A stretch of 45,859 bases of DNA from CAYNOZ01 sp964398955 (GCA_964398955.1 CAYNOZ010000002.1:1-45859), one strand, 5' to 3'; counted from the first letter of the stretch, positions 33,060 to 41,486 are shown. The notes: a model not told the origin generated them from the letters alone. Made by a program: numbers and translations.

Positions 33060-33686
33060 TTAATCGCCTTTTTCTCCAAATATTTGATCTACTTCTCCAT
33101 TAGGACTTTTTTCGGCGAATACTATACCTGAAAATTTCTTTACAGTGATACTGTTATCCTTCCAACAATCAGTTCTTAGTCCTGCTTTCTTACAGGTCTG
33201 TTCTAGAAATTCTCTTTCATCCCAATTATGTTCTATAGGCACAGTAGGTAATAATAAGCCACTACCCATTGAGCTTTCCATTAGTAATCCATTTTTCCCG
33301 ACTTTAATCTGATTAGGTAATTTTTTTCTATCATCAACCTCAATTTTTTCAGGCTGTGAAAGTACAGATACTTCAATCACTATTTCTTCCAATTCATCTA
33401 AACTTAATTCCGGAAATCTAGGATCCTTAGTGCTGCTGTTAATTGATGAATCTATAACAGCTTTAATTAATGACTTTCTTGGTAAAGGAATCCCCATACA
33501 ACCTCTTAATCTTTTTTCACCAGATTTATCATATTTTTTTAAAGTAACAAAGGCGCCCATATCTTTTTTCAACTTTTCAGATACTTTAGGAGTGGAAATC
33601 CTTTTACCATCTTCTAAATAGGTTTTAATCGATTTTCTTGCAATATTAATTAAATTTTGCCCATCTTTTAGATTGATTTCTTCCAA
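33060..33686 (-). CDS. AMMECR1 domain protein
   Basis: The 208 residues include the invariant motif KRLRGCMGIPLPRKSL (about 57-72, family core LRGCIG), the segment DSSINSSTKDPRFPELSLDELEEIVIEVSVLS and the end region CKKAGLRTDCWKDNS. AMMECR1 proteins are conserved from archaea to humans and are suspected to act in RNA or protein modification or radical chemistry, but the reaction is not established. It sits between moeA and the Mut7-C gene with adjoining ends (one to two bases), so the three are co-translated. Confidence 0.92.
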   Translation of the reverse strand: MEEINLKDGQNLINIARKSIKTYLEDGKRISTPKVSEKLKKDMGAFVTLKKYDKSGEKRLRGCMGIPLPRKSLIKAVIDSSINSSTKDPRFPELSLDELEEIVIEVSVLSQPEKIEVDDRKKLPNQIKVGKNGLLMESSMGSGLLLPTVPIEHNWDEREFLEQTCKKAGLRTDCWKDNSITVKKFSGIVFAEKSPNGEVDQIFGEKGD

Positions 33687-33687
33687 T

Positions 33688-34104
33688 TTATCCCCTCAAA
33701 TTATTAATAATATTTTTCATTGTTTCCCAATGCTTTCCTTTCCAGTATAATTGATTACAATTCTTACAAATCCATACTCTTTTCACATAATCAGAATTTA
33801 TTTCATCTTTATTTTTAATTTCCTCGTAAGTTGCTTCCCTAAGTTCACCATTACATTTTGAACATCTAGAATTTTTAGGATCGAGATTTATTTCTATCAA
33901 ATCTAGATTTGAAAGATTTTCTAATTGAACTGCTAAATCATCGCTCTTAATTAGTACTGATTTTTCTACTTTTTTCGATAATTCTTTATCTCTTGTAAGT
34001 AGTATCCTTTCATCCATAAGTTGTATTAATTTTTTATCATCTTGAATTTTGTATTCGGTATCGTATCCTAGTATTCTTAACCATCTGCTAAGCTTTCCAA
34101 GCAT
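33688..34104 (-). CDS. Mut7-C PIN-like RNase domain protein with zinc ribbon
   Basis: The N-terminal PIN-like fold is recognised by MLGKLSRWLRILGYDTEY and ERILLTRDKELSKK. A C-terminal zinc ribbon (CSKCNGELREA ... WICKNCNQLYWKGKHW) supplies four Cys. In this family the protein normally starts a few residues earlier with FIAD-MLG, whose Asp is a catalytic ligand. Here those residues (KFIADA) are encoded just before the first ATG at 34104, yet no ATG, GTG or TTG precedes them. The frame runs back to the TGA of the NMN adenylyltransferase gene. So the true start is upstream and non-canonical, or the two genes are read together. The 138 residues counted from the ATG are a minimum. Confidence 0.78.
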   Translation of the reverse strand: MLGKLSRWLRILGYDTEYKIQDDKKLIQLMDERILLTRDKELSKKVEKSVLIKSDDLAVQLENLSNLDLIEINLDPKNSRCSKCNGELREATYEEIKNKDEINSDYVKRVWICKNCNQLYWKGKHWETMKNIINNLRG

Positions 34105-34161
34105 TGCATCTGCTATGAATTTTTCTTTTTTTGTAGTTTTATTCGTTTTTATCGTTTTTAA

Positions 34162-34701
34162 TCACATCTCCGGTATTTTCATAGGATTCTCAAGATCTGA
34201 ATCAATCTTTCTTAGTCTTTCAGGACCATTTATCTCTTTAATATATCCTGACACTGGTTCAGGAACAAGTTCTTCCCAATCCTTATCATTTAACATCCTT
34301 TTTCTTATTTCCGTGGCTGAATATTCGTTTTTATCGAACATTGGGAGATGATTGACATCGTATCCTTCTTCCTCAAAAAGTCTTGAGACTAAACTATTGC
34401 CCGTATAAACACTTGAAAACTCAGGTATCATAGATTCCACGTAATTTACCCATATTGAATTGAAATTAATATCCGGTAAAGGATTTATCATGAAACAATT
34501 TCTTTTTAGTTCACTTTCCTTTAAGGCTCTGAGAAGCATTTCAATTCTTTCACCCGCTTTAAATGGATTATCCTTCGTATGACTAGACTGAGCACTACCT
34601 ATCCCAATAATTAAATCATCTACATCATCTAAAATATGTTTAACTACTCTAATATGTCCTTTATGCGGTGGTTGAAACCTTCCAATATATAAACCTCTCA
34701 T
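34162..34701 (-). CDS. nadM: nicotinamide-nucleotide adenylyltransferase, archaeal NadM type
   Basis: It makes NAD from NMN and ATP. GRFQPPHKGHIRVV (about 7-20) holds the HxGH site. IGIGSAQSSHTKDNPFKAGERIEM (about 32-55) and SATEIRKRM (about 138-146, ISSTxIR-like) are the family motifs. The 179-residue length is normal. It lies 11 bases after the SAM hydroxide adenosyltransferase gene and 57 bases before the first ATG of the Mut7-C gene, with which its TGA stop is in frame. Confidence 0.94.
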   Translation of the reverse strand: MRGLYIGRFQPPHKGHIRVVKHILDDVDDLIIGIGSAQSSHTKDNPFKAGERIEMLLRALKESELKRNCFMINPLPDINFNSIWVNYVESMIPEFSSVYTGNSLVSRLFEEEGYDVNHLPMFDKNEYSATEIRKRMLNDKDWEELVPEPVSGYIKEINGPERLRKIDSDLENPMKIPEM

Positions 34702-34712
34702 AATAACACCAC

Positions 34713-35474
34713 TTACAAAAACTCTACTATAACATCATCACCTGTATTAACATCTAAAACTTTGGAAGCATTTCCTTGATTTATAGAAATTTCTAAAAAT
34801 CCATGACTTCCCCTTAGACTCATTAGTCCACTAACATCAACATCTGAATAAGTTTTCATAAATCTTAATTTTCTTTCTTCTCCTTCTTCAGGTTTGAAGA
34901 TGATTTCAGAAGGTTCATCAAACTCTTTAATATTAGTAATTATATTTCCAAAGTCATCAACAAAAATAACCTTAGCCTGAATTTCCTTCCCATCTTTTTC
35001 TGGTTTTAAATCTAGTTTTTTAAATTGATCAGTAGGAGAGCTAAATTTATTCGGATCATAACCTATCTCAAGAAAAGCTCCAACTGGGGCGAATACATCT
35101 CTCCCGTGAAAAGTATGGCTTATTTCACGGCCTAATATTTTTTTTAAATCTTTCTCATTAACTTCATAAATCTTATCAGGATCAAAAAGACTGAAAACTC
35201 CATTATCTGGTCCAACAAAATATTGTTCACCGTCTTTTACAATTAAAGCATTTCTACCAGAACCAACACCTGGATCAACAACACAAACGTGAACAGAAGT
35301 GGGGAACCATTTTTTAACCTCGTTCATAACAAATGAAGCTTCAAAAATATTATGTCTACTTACTTCATGTGTTACATCTACAATATCTATATTAGGATTT
35401 ATCTGATAAATCGAACCTTTCATTTCAGCAACGTAAGGAGCTTTAGTTCCAAAATCTGTTGTGAGAGTTAACAT
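34713..35474 (-). CDS. SAM hydroxide adenosyltransferase (DUF62 family)
   Basis: Enzymes of this family use a water-derived hydroxide to cleave S-adenosylmethionine to adenosine and methionine. They are relatives of fluorinase and chlorinase. The N-terminal LTLTTDFGTKAPYVAEMKG (Asp and Tyr of the SAM site), VHVCVVDPGVGSGRNALI, GPDNGVFSLF and SHTFHGRDVFAPVGA (the Arg-Asp-His triad) are all present. In the C-domain, FVDDFGNIITNI is typical. The 253 residues are full-length. It heads the operon with NadM, Mut7-C, AMMECR1 and MoeA. The start is leaderless-like, with CTTTATATTTAAG shortly upstream. Divergent from Trm56. Confidence 0.92.
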   Translation of the reverse strand: MLTLTTDFGTKAPYVAEMKGSIYQINPNIDIVDVTHEVSRHNIFEASFVMNEVKKWFPTSVHVCVVDPGVGSGRNALIVKDGEQYFVGPDNGVFSLFDPDKIYEVNEKDLKKILGREISHTFHGRDVFAPVGAFLEIGYDPNKFSSPTDQFKKLDLKPEKDGKEIQAKVIFVDDFGNIITNIKEFDEPSEIIFKPEEGEERKLRFMKTYSDVDVSGLMSLRGSHGFLEISINQGNASKVLDVNTGDDVIVEFL

Positions 35475-35557
35475 CAGATGACTTAAATATAAAGATCCTT
35501 ATTAAATTTGTGGATAATTAATTGATTTCAGTTTTTGAGTTTAGGTTTAGTGATAGG

Positions 35558-36079
35558 ATGTTAGGAGTTTTGAGACTTGGGCATAGACCTGGTAGAGACG
35601 ATAGAATAACTACTCATGTAGCTTTAACAGCTCGTGCTTTTGGTGCTGATAAATTTATATTAGTTTCAGAGGATAAAAGACCAATTAATACTGTTAAAGA
35701 CGTAACAGAAAGATGGGGTGGGGATTTCAGAGCAGTAAACAATGAAAACTGGAAAGAATCAATAAAAAGTTGGAAGAAAAAAGATTCAGTTGTGATACAC
35801 CTAACTATGTATGGGGAACCTATAGAAAAAAAAATTAATAAGATAAAAGATTTGAATAACAACGTTCTAATAGTCTTAGGAGCTGAGAAGGTTCCTTCAG
35901 AGATTTACAGTATAGCAGATTACAACCTCGCAATTGGAAATCAGCCACACTCAGAAGTCGCCGCATTAGGAGTTTTCCTAGACAGATACAATAACCAAAA
36001 ATCTTTACAAAAAGATTATAAAGATGCTAATATAAAAGTAATACCGCAAAAAGAAGGTAAGAAAACAATCAATAAATAA
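35558..36079 (+). CDS. trm56: tRNA (cytidine(56)-2'-O)-methyltransferase
   Basis: This is a SPOUT-fold enzyme that methylates C56 in the T loop of archaeal tRNAs. The signature VLRLGHRPGRDDRITTHVALTARAFGA stands at the very N-terminus. LIVLGAEKVPSEIYSIADYNLAIGNQPHSEVAAL forms the knotted SAM site. The frame is open to TTG at 35522, but the family begins about three residues before VLRLGHRP, so the ATG at 35558 is preferred (173 residues). A TATA-like TATTAAAT is near 35496. The C-terminal 25 residues are Lys-rich. Divergently transcribed from the SAM hydroxide adenosyltransferase gene. Confidence 0.93.
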   Translation: MLGVLRLGHRPGRDDRITTHVALTARAFGADKFILVSEDKRPINTVKDVTERWGGDFRAVNNENWKESIKSWKKKDSVVIHLTMYGEPIEKKINKIKDLNNNVLIVLGAEKVPSEIYSIADYNLAIGNQPHSEVAALGVFLDRYNNQKSLQKDYKDANIKVIPQKEGKKTINK

Positions 36080-36311
36080 TAAAAATTCTTGGGATCCCCT
36101 AAATATTTATAAAGATTTAATTATTACCTAAAAACCCATTCTTAGAGAATTTCGATATTAAAATGACATTCTATAAATTAAAGATCATATAAATTGTCTA
36201 AAATAAGATTAGCTTATAGAAAAAACTATTTAAATTATTCTTAACCCAAAGGAACTTTGACTAAAAGAGTATTTCACCGAATCTTTAATAATATGCTTTC
36301 AAGATGAAAAG

Positions 36312-36322
36312 TTTTATATAAA
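36312..36322 (+). promoter_or_regulatory. TATA box of tfe
   Basis: TTTTATATAAA followed 32 bases later by the ATG. It is the clearest TATA element in the window. The rest of 36080-36311 is AT-rich without a gene. Confidence 0.65.
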
Positions 36323-36353
36323 TAAAGCTACCTATAATTGATTGGGTGTTTTC

Positions 36354-36866
36354 ATGGTTACAGAGAACGAAGTAAGAGATTTTATTTCCAGTATAGTTGA
36401 TGAAGAGGGTATGCAAGTATTTGAGTATTTAAAAGATAAAGAAGAAGTTTCAGATGAGAAAATAGCTGAAAACTTAGATATAGATGAAAAAAAAGTTAGA
36501 AGCACCCTCTATAACTTTTACGATCATGGAATAGCCAACTATAGAAGGATTCAAGATAAAGAAACAAAATGGTACACTTACTTCTGGCAAATTAATAACT
36601 ATAATAAAATTCAAACCGTTATGGCAGAAGAAATAAAAAATAGAATAGAAGAACTTAGTGAAGCAATAGAGAACCAGGAAGAAGAATACTACTCATGTGG
36701 AAAACCAAGCCATCCTAAACTCACCTTCGACGGTGCCATGGACCTTGAATTTAAATGTCCCAAATGTGGAGACATGTTAGAACCACAGGAAAACGAGAAC
36801 CTCAAAGCAATGAAAGATGAATTAAACAGTCTAAGAAACAAACTTTCGAGAATAAAAGAAAACTAA
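36354..36866 (+). CDS. tfe: transcription factor E alpha
   Basis: TFE helps open promoters with TBP, TFB and RNA polymerase. The N-terminal winged helix (about 1-85) shows VSDEKIAENLDIDEKKVRSTLYNFYDHGIANYRR and a wing ending WYTYFWQIN. The zinc ribbon (about 115-150) is atypical: the first knuckle reads YYSCGKPSHPKLTF, with only one Cys where CxxC is usual, while the second is normal (KCPKCGDML). A coiled coil ends the protein. The ATG at 36354 is used; TTG four codons earlier is open but unlike the family. The gene is followed by GGGP synthase after 16 bases. Confidence 0.93.
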   Translation: MVTENEVRDFISSIVDEEGMQVFEYLKDKEEVSDEKIAENLDIDEKKVRSTLYNFYDHGIANYRRIQDKETKWYTYFWQINNYNKIQTVMAEEIKNRIEELSEAIENQEEEYYSCGKPSHPKLTFDGAMDLEFKCPKCGDMLEPQENENLKAMKDELNSLRNKLSRIKEN

Positions 36867-36882
36867 CAGGAGAAATGAAAAA

Positions 36883-37614
36883 ATGAGCATTTCTGTAAAC
36901 AAATATCTACAAGAAAACTTCGAAGATGGACCTTCCATATTCGTACTAGTCGATCCCGATGATGTAACTCCAGAAAATGCCGTAAAAGTATCAAAAAAAT
37001 CTGAAGAACTTGGCGTAGACTCACTAATGCTAGGAGGATCATTAGGTGCTCAAGGTGCACTAGTAGAAAAGATATCCACATCACTAAAAGAAGGATCAGA
37101 TCTACCTGTTATTTTATTCCCAGGAAGCTCTGGAGGGGTTTCTAAGAAAGCAGATGCAATCTTCTTTATGAGCCTTCTAAATTCACGGAATCCACATTAC
37201 ATTATAGGATCACAAGCACAAGGAGCTCCTATAATAAAAAAGTACGGAATAGAAACTTTACCTATGGGGTACCTAGTCGTAGAACCGGGAAAAGCCGTCG
37301 GTTGGGTGGGTGATGTAAATCCTTTCCCAAGAGATAAACCAGAAATAATATCTGCTTATGCATTAGCAGCACAATATCTAGGAATGGAGTATATTTATTT
37401 AGAAGCAGGATCAGGAGCAGAAAACCCAGTACCAAGTAAGATTGTGAAAGCAGTAAGAAAAGCAGTTGAAATTCCAATCATAGTAGGAGGAGGAATTAAA
37501 ACTGGTGAACAAGCAAAGAAATTAGTGAAATCTGGTGCAAATGCAATAGTAACAGGAACCGCAGTAGAAGAGGATTTAAACAATATAAAAAGACTTAAAG
37601 AAGCTATAAAATAA
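36883..37614 (+). CDS. geranylgeranylglyceryl phosphate synthase
   Basis: It forms the first ether bond of archaeal membrane lipids from glycerol-1-phosphate and GGPP. The 243-residue TIM barrel has VLVDPDDVTPENA (about 19-31), DSLMLGGSLG, PVILFPGSSGGVS (about 75-87), GYLVVEPGKAVGWVGDVNPFPRDKPEI, YIYLEAGSGAENPVP and IIVGGGIKTGEQAKKLVKSGANAIVTGTAVEE, the phosphate-binding end. AGGAGA stands 10 bases before the ATG. It is probably co-transcribed with tfe. Confidence 0.95.
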   Translation: MSISVNKYLQENFEDGPSIFVLVDPDDVTPENAVKVSKKSEELGVDSLMLGGSLGAQGALVEKISTSLKEGSDLPVILFPGSSGGVSKKADAIFFMSLLNSRNPHYIIGSQAQGAPIIKKYGIETLPMGYLVVEPGKAVGWVGDVNPFPRDKPEIISAYALAAQYLGMEYIYLEAGSGAENPVPSKIVKAVRKAVEIPIIVGGGIKTGEQAKKLVKSGANAIVTGTAVEEDLNNIKRLKEAIK

Positions 37615-37623
37615 ATAATTAAC

Positions 37624-38598
37624 TCAATTTTTTTCTTCAATTTTATCCAATATTCTATCTAATACATGATCTATATCAGTTCCAGAAACCTGAATACCCG
37701 CAGCTCTACGATGACCACCACCACTAGCTTCAAAACCATTCTCAGTCAAATCATTAGAAACATCTTCCAATAATTTACTTAAATTTATATTAGCATTTAA
37801 CCTGGATCTAGTACTAAAAACTACCTTTCCATCCTTTTCAGATCCTACTATAGCAATATCGGCTCCCATGGAAATCAGATAGTTACATAGAAGAGACTGA
37901 TGTGCTCCAACTTTTGAAGTAACCACTAATTTGTTTTTGAATTCTAGAATATTAATCCTCTTAGATCCCTTTAATAATGCCATTTTCTGAGATTTAGTTT
38001 TATCAGAACCTTCTAATGCTTGATAAATAGTTTCTAATTCAATTTCAGATTTACTTAAAATTTTATAAACTGTAGAAAAGGTTTGAGTATTTGCATATCT
38101 AAACTTGGACGTATCACCAACTATACCTACTAATAAAGCTCTATAGATTTTATTTAAATACTTAGATTTTTCAGAACTTAAATCGAATTCCTCAATTAGT
38201 TTAAAAATTAATTCAGAAGTTGAAGTAGAATCAGGATCAATAATACTAATATCTGTTGGATTTTGAACTTCGTGATGATCTATAAAAACAATTTTTCCTA
38301 AATCCTCAAATTCAAACCTATCCTCATTAGGAGTGTCCAAAATAATTGTTATATCGGGAGAATATAATGGTTTGGAACTAATTTTAGGATCTCCTATAAA
38401 ATCAGCAATACTATAAATATCTGAGTTCTTCCCAATTCCTCCTGGAACGCATATATCATTTTCTATATTTATTAAATCTAGAAATAGAGATAATCCAATA
38501 CTACTTCCAATAGAATCTGGATCTGGAGAAGGATGTGATAATAATAAGAATTTCTTTTTAGAATTCTTATTTAAAAAGTTTTTAAATTTATCATACAT
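37624..38598 (-). CDS. DHH-DHHA1 phosphoesterase (NrnA/RecJ-like)
   Basis: The 324-residue protein has the motifs LLSHPSPDPDSIGSSIGLSL (about 18-37), IILDTPNEDRF, IDHHEVQNP (about 111-119) and the DHHA1 end ASGGGHRRAAGIQVSG (about 293-308). All metal ligands of the DHH family appear present. Size and order resemble NrnA/oligoribonuclease or the archaeal single-strand exonuclease group; substrate choice cannot be decided from motifs. It is the last gene of the leftward superoperon, 31 bases after prefoldin beta, and converges on the GGGP synthase gene. Confidence 0.88.
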   Translation of the reverse strand: MYDKFKNFLNKNSKKKFLLLSHPSPDPDSIGSSIGLSLFLDLINIENDICVPGGIGKNSDIYSIADFIGDPKISSKPLYSPDITIILDTPNEDRFEFEDLGKIVFIDHHEVQNPTDISIIDPDSTSTSELIFKLIEEFDLSSEKSKYLNKIYRALLVGIVGDTSKFRYANTQTFSTVYKILSKSEIELETIYQALEGSDKTKSQKMALLKGSKRINILEFKNKLVVTSKVGAHQSLLCNYLISMGADIAIVGSEKDGKVVFSTRSRLNANINLSKLLEDVSNDLTENGFEASGGGHRRAAGIQVSGTDIDHVLDRILDKIEEKN

Positions 38599-38629
38599 AT
38601 TTTCAAATAAAAAATTAAAGAGGTAGGGA

Positions 38630-38986
38630 TTAACCGGCTTGTCCGCCGCCCATACCTTGCAGTTTGCCCTGTATTTCTTCCTGTAATTTTTCTAATCTTT
38701 CCTTTAACTGTTTTTCCTTCTTTTTGTGCCTGTCTAATTTAACTTCTAATGTATCTAATCTGTCCTCTATTTCTTTCATTGCTTTTTCTTTATTTGACTT
38801 CATAAAGAATGATCCAACTGATTTGTATACTTCTTCGTCATCTAAATTATTGATTTCCTTCTTAGCTACTTTCATTTCTTCTAATTCGTTTTCGAACTGG
38901 TTTTTTGCTTGTACTATTTGTTCAAGTTGGTTTCTATAATTTTCGATTTGTTGAATTTTTTGTCTAGTTTGTTCTGGAACTTGCAT
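38630..38986 (-). CDS. pfdB: prefoldin beta subunit
   Basis: A 118-residue coiled-coil chaperone subunit. Two long helices (about 5-50 and 70-108) flank the central beta-hairpin segment DDEEVYKSVGSFFMKSNKEKA, the standard arrangement. With the alpha subunit (not in the window) it forms the jellyfish-like hexamer that hands unfolded proteins to the thermosome. AGGAGG lies seven bases before the ATG. The C-terminus is Gly-rich (MGGGQAG). Confidence 0.93.
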   Translation of the reverse strand: MQVPEQTRQKIQQIENYRNQLEQIVQAKNQFENELEEMKVAKKEINNLDDEEVYKSVGSFFMKSNKEKAMKEIEDRLDTLEVKLDRHKKKEKQLKERLEKLQEEIQGKLQGMGGGQAG

Positions 38987-39011
38987 AATAATACCTCCTA
39001 TAATTTTATAT

Positions 39012-39248
39012 TCATTTTATCAATTTTCTTGAAGTCGAGATCCATCGCAGGTAAGACGATACCGTTCCTCTTAGTGCGGATAGATCTTCAGCTTCTATGA
39101 CCAGTTTCAGTTTACTTCCTTCCCTATTAAATGTTACCTTGCTTCTTTCATAAGGAACTGTTTCATGATCTGGTAGGACTCCGTCAAAAATAGACTTCGA
39201 AACATTCTCATCCATCAAATCAAGTTCGATATTTACTGAGTAATCCAT
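39012..39248 (-). CDS. pcc1: KEOPS complex subunit Pcc1
   Basis: A 78-residue protein with the Pcc1 pattern: an N-terminal beta strand, SIFDGVLPDHETVPYERSKVTF, and EAEDLSALRGTVSSYLRWI, which forms the dimerization helix. Pcc1 scaffolds the KEOPS complex (Kae1, Bud32, Cgi121) that makes t6A37 in tRNA. Its place between the Brix gene and prefoldin beta is the usual euryarchaeal order. Confidence 0.88.
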   Translation of the reverse strand: MDYSVNIELDLMDENVSKSIFDGVLPDHETVPYERSKVTFNREGSKLKLVIEAEDLSALRGTVSSYLRWISTSRKLIK

Positions 39249-39260
39249 TTTGACACTCTT

Positions 39261-39734
39261 CTACAAGTCTTCCCATTCTTCAACATTTAATATTGAAGCT
39301 AATTCTCTATCAATAAAAATTCTAATTTCAGGATCTCTAACTGTCATGTAATTTCCTTCTCTGACTTCTTCTTCAAGTGTTTTTAGCCCTAAGTATTTGG
39401 AAATACTTTTTTCTAAGTCAGTTTGATTAGACTCAACTATTTTTAGATCTGGATTTAGTTCATTCACTTCATTCACTAATTTAATTGATTTTAATCGAAT
39501 TCTACCACTAGTTTGATATCGTCCTGGTGGGTTTACAGTGTATATAACCAAATCTGATGGTTCAACTACTTTTATAAATCCTTTGAATCCGTTATGATAG
39601 GTCATTTCAGAGAGATCCTTCAAAGATTTTCTTCCTCTTCTAACAAATTGAGAAAAAGGGAAAGTTGATTCTAACTTTAAGCTTAGTTCCTTAAGATCTG
39701 GATCAGAATTCCTACTGGTCGTTATGAGAAACAT
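39261..39734 (-). CDS. Brix-domain ribosome biogenesis protein (Imp4-like)
   Basis: A 157-residue minimal archaeal Brix protein. The start MFLITTSRNSDPDLKELSLKLESTFP and FVRRGRKSLKDL are typical of the anticodon-binding-like IMP4 fold, as are GFIKVVEPSDLVIYTVNPPG and RIRLKSIKLVNEV. It probably assists rRNA folding or cleavage during subunit assembly. Its ATG comes one base after the rpoP stop, indicating coupled translation. Confidence 0.88.
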   Translation of the reverse strand: MFLITTSRNSDPDLKELSLKLESTFPFSQFVRRGRKSLKDLSEMTYHNGFKGFIKVVEPSDLVIYTVNPPGRYQTSGRIRLKSIKLVNEVNELNPDLKIVESNQTDLEKSISKYLGLKTLEEEVREGNYMTVRDPEIRIFIDRELASILNVEEWEDL

Positions 39735-39735
39735 T

Positions 39736-39906
39736 TTATTCTGCCTTTACTTTTTTACCTACATTAGGTCGTATCTTGTATACTACTTTACCCTTGCAAT
39801 TAGGGCAGGATATACCTCTTACTTCAGGGTCAGGGACGAATTCTTCTCCACATTCGTAACAGATGTACTTTACTCCTTCTTTATCGTTTTCTTGTTCTTC
39901 AGCCAT
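39736..39906 (-). CDS. rpoP: DNA-directed RNA polymerase subunit P (Rpb12-like)
   Basis: A 56-residue protein with one zinc ribbon: YICYECGEEF and ISCPNCKGKVVYK, ending in IRPNVGKKVKAE, which matches the archaeal RpoP tail (YKxRP...KKVKA). An acidic extension of about 12 residues precedes the ribbon. The gene is short and easily missed. It sits between rrp42 and the Brix gene. In many euryarchaea ribosomal protein L37Ae is encoded between rrp42 and rpoP; here only 25 bases separate them, so L37Ae must be elsewhere. Confidence 0.9.
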   Translation of the reverse strand: MAEEQENDKEGVKYICYECGEEFVPDPEVRGISCPNCKGKVVYKIRPNVGKKVKAE

Positions 39907-39931
39907 TTTTTCACCTATATTAATGATTTCT

Positions 39932-40765
39932 TCAGACTCTTTTTTCAGGTTCCTCTTCCACTCCTTTCTCTATGGATCTTACTACCTCATCTACGTACTG
40001 ATCCCCTTCTTTTGCTGCTTTAAGTACATCACTAACCATTAAAGTTCCGGATCCTCCTTTTTGAATTGAGTTTATATTTCCTTCATCGTTGTAGGAAATT
40101 GTAATTCGGGATTCCATTGCTCTGTCTTCATCTAAGTTAGGGTCTAGTATTAGTTCATCATCGATCTTTGCAAAGGTTACGGGTATTGGTGAATCGGTTA
40201 TTGGAAGATTTACTTCTTTATCTAATTCAACTTGTTCTCCAGTTTCTTCATTGTAATCTATTTTCTGGTAAGTAGTATTTTTCAGTGCTGCTAGTACGGC
40301 AAATCCTATAGCATCTAATAGATTTCCGTTATAGTCTAAAACGTGTACATCTGCGTGTACGATTCTTACTAGTTCTCCTTCTTTGATTACTAATGATTCA
40401 AGATCTATAGTTTCTGATTCTCTTATACCTCTATCAACGACCCTCGCAAGTTCTACAGCATCTTCTCTTGGGGGTCCGGATTCAAACTCGGGAGAAGCCA
40501 TTGGCAATAATTCTACATTAGTTGTGAATACTCCTTTATTTGGAGTGTCTGGAAATGGGGTGCCTGTTTCAACTTTTATACCTGCTAAAACTTTGGTATC
40601 CCCTAATTCAACTCTTGCTGATCCTTCAGCCTTGTCAATTACATCAGTTTCTACTTTTATGTTTCTTCTTTCATTAAGTTCTCTGTCATCGGATCTTTCA
40701 CCTTCCTCAACGAGGTCTCTAACATAATCTTCCATTATTGTGGATACTACTTCATCATCACTCAT
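39932..40765 (-). CDS. rrp42: exosome subunit Rrp42
   Basis: This RNase PH-like, non-catalytic partner of Rrp41 in the exosome ring has motifs GDTKVLAGIKVETGTPFPDTPNKG, LARVVDRGIRES, VIKEGELVRIVHADVHVLDYNGNLLDAIGFAVLAAL and the C-terminal ISYNDEGNI. The ATG at 40765 is chosen since it overlaps the rrp41 stop in the usual coupled manner (ATGAGTGA); the frame is open a further 19 codons but these run inside rrp41. The protein is 277 residues and rather acidic. Confidence 0.95.
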   Translation of the reverse strand: MSDDEVVSTIMEDYVRDLVEEGERSDDRELNERRNIKVETDVIDKAEGSARVELGDTKVLAGIKVETGTPFPDTPNKGVFTTNVELLPMASPEFESGPPREDAVELARVVDRGIRESETIDLESLVIKEGELVRIVHADVHVLDYNGNLLDAIGFAVLAALKNTTYQKIDYNEETGEQVELDKEVNLPITDSPIPVTFAKIDDELILDPNLDEDRAMESRITISYNDEGNINSIQKGGSGTLMVSDVLKAAKEGDQYVDEVVRSIEKGVEEEPEKRV

Positions 40766-41486
40766 CTTTCTCACTCTCCTGATCTTCGTATTTAGATCTA
40801 ATTGCCTCTTTCTGAATTTCATAAATTTCTCTTATCGCGTTGGTTCCTATTTTCATTAATTCTTCCAATTCATTTTTTGTAATTTCTCCGTCCATCTGCA
40901 ATAAACTTATTTCGTTATTTCTTGGAAGCATAGCTATTGGAATGTCTGCTTGTCCTTCTTTATCCTCTTCTTCATTAAGATCAACCACTAATTCTCCATC
41001 TACTTTACCAACGGCACAAGCTGTGACTAGATCTCTCATTGGAATACCTGCATCTGCTAGAGCTACTGAAGCAGCGGTAATTCCAGCTACTCTTGTACCA
41101 GCAGCAGCTTCTAATATTTCTACGGATATGTCAATACCTGTTCTTGGAAATTCTTGAAGCATTACTGCAGGTTCTAGAGCCCATCTAGTCACCATAGAAA
41201 TTTCCATAGACCTTCTATCCGGTCCAGGACTTTTTCTACCTCCTACAGAGAAAGGAGCCATATTATACCTAGGTCTAAGAATTGCTTTATCAGATTTTTG
41301 TAAATGACTTGGATGAACTTCCCTGGGTCCATAAATCGCGGCAATTACTTTATTTCCGCCCCATTCAAGCTGAGCAGATCCATCAGCTCTTTTAAGGATC
41401 CCAGGTTCAATATTTAGTTCTCGCAATTCATGAAGTTCTCTTCCATCTAATCTTTTTCCATTTTCTAATAATTCATTTTCTGACAT
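40758..41486 (-). CDS. rrp41: exosome subunit Rrp41 (catalytic)
   Basis: The phosphorolytic 3'-5' exoribonuclease subunit, 242 residues. RLDGRELHELRELNIEPGILKRADGSAQLEWGGNKVIAAIYGPREVHPSH, the R-rich FSVGGRKSPGPDRRS, and AGTRVAGITAASVALADAGIPMRDLVTACAVGKVDGELVVDLNEEED with the catalytic Asp region are all typical. It phosphorolyses RNA and can add heteropolymeric tails. Its gene overlaps rrp42 by eight bases and follows rrp4 after 25 bases. Confidence 0.96.
   Translation of the reverse strand: MSENELLENGKRLDGRELHELRELNIEPGILKRADGSAQLEWGGNKVIAAIYGPREVHPSHLQKSDKAILRPRYNMAPFSVGGRKSPGPDRRSMEISMVTRWALEPAVMLQEFPRTGIDISVEILEAAAGTRVAGITAASVALADAGIPMRDLVTACAVGKVDGELVVDLNEEEDKEGQADIPIAMLPRNNEISLLQMDGEITKNELEELMKIGTNAIREIYEIQKEAIRSKYEDQESEKDE

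Noticed and set aside
34162..34164. Selenocysteine or pyrrolysine decoding at the nadM stop
   Set aside because: It is TGA, not TAG, so pyrrolysine is out; no selenocysteine insertion element is visible and NadM ends normally there.
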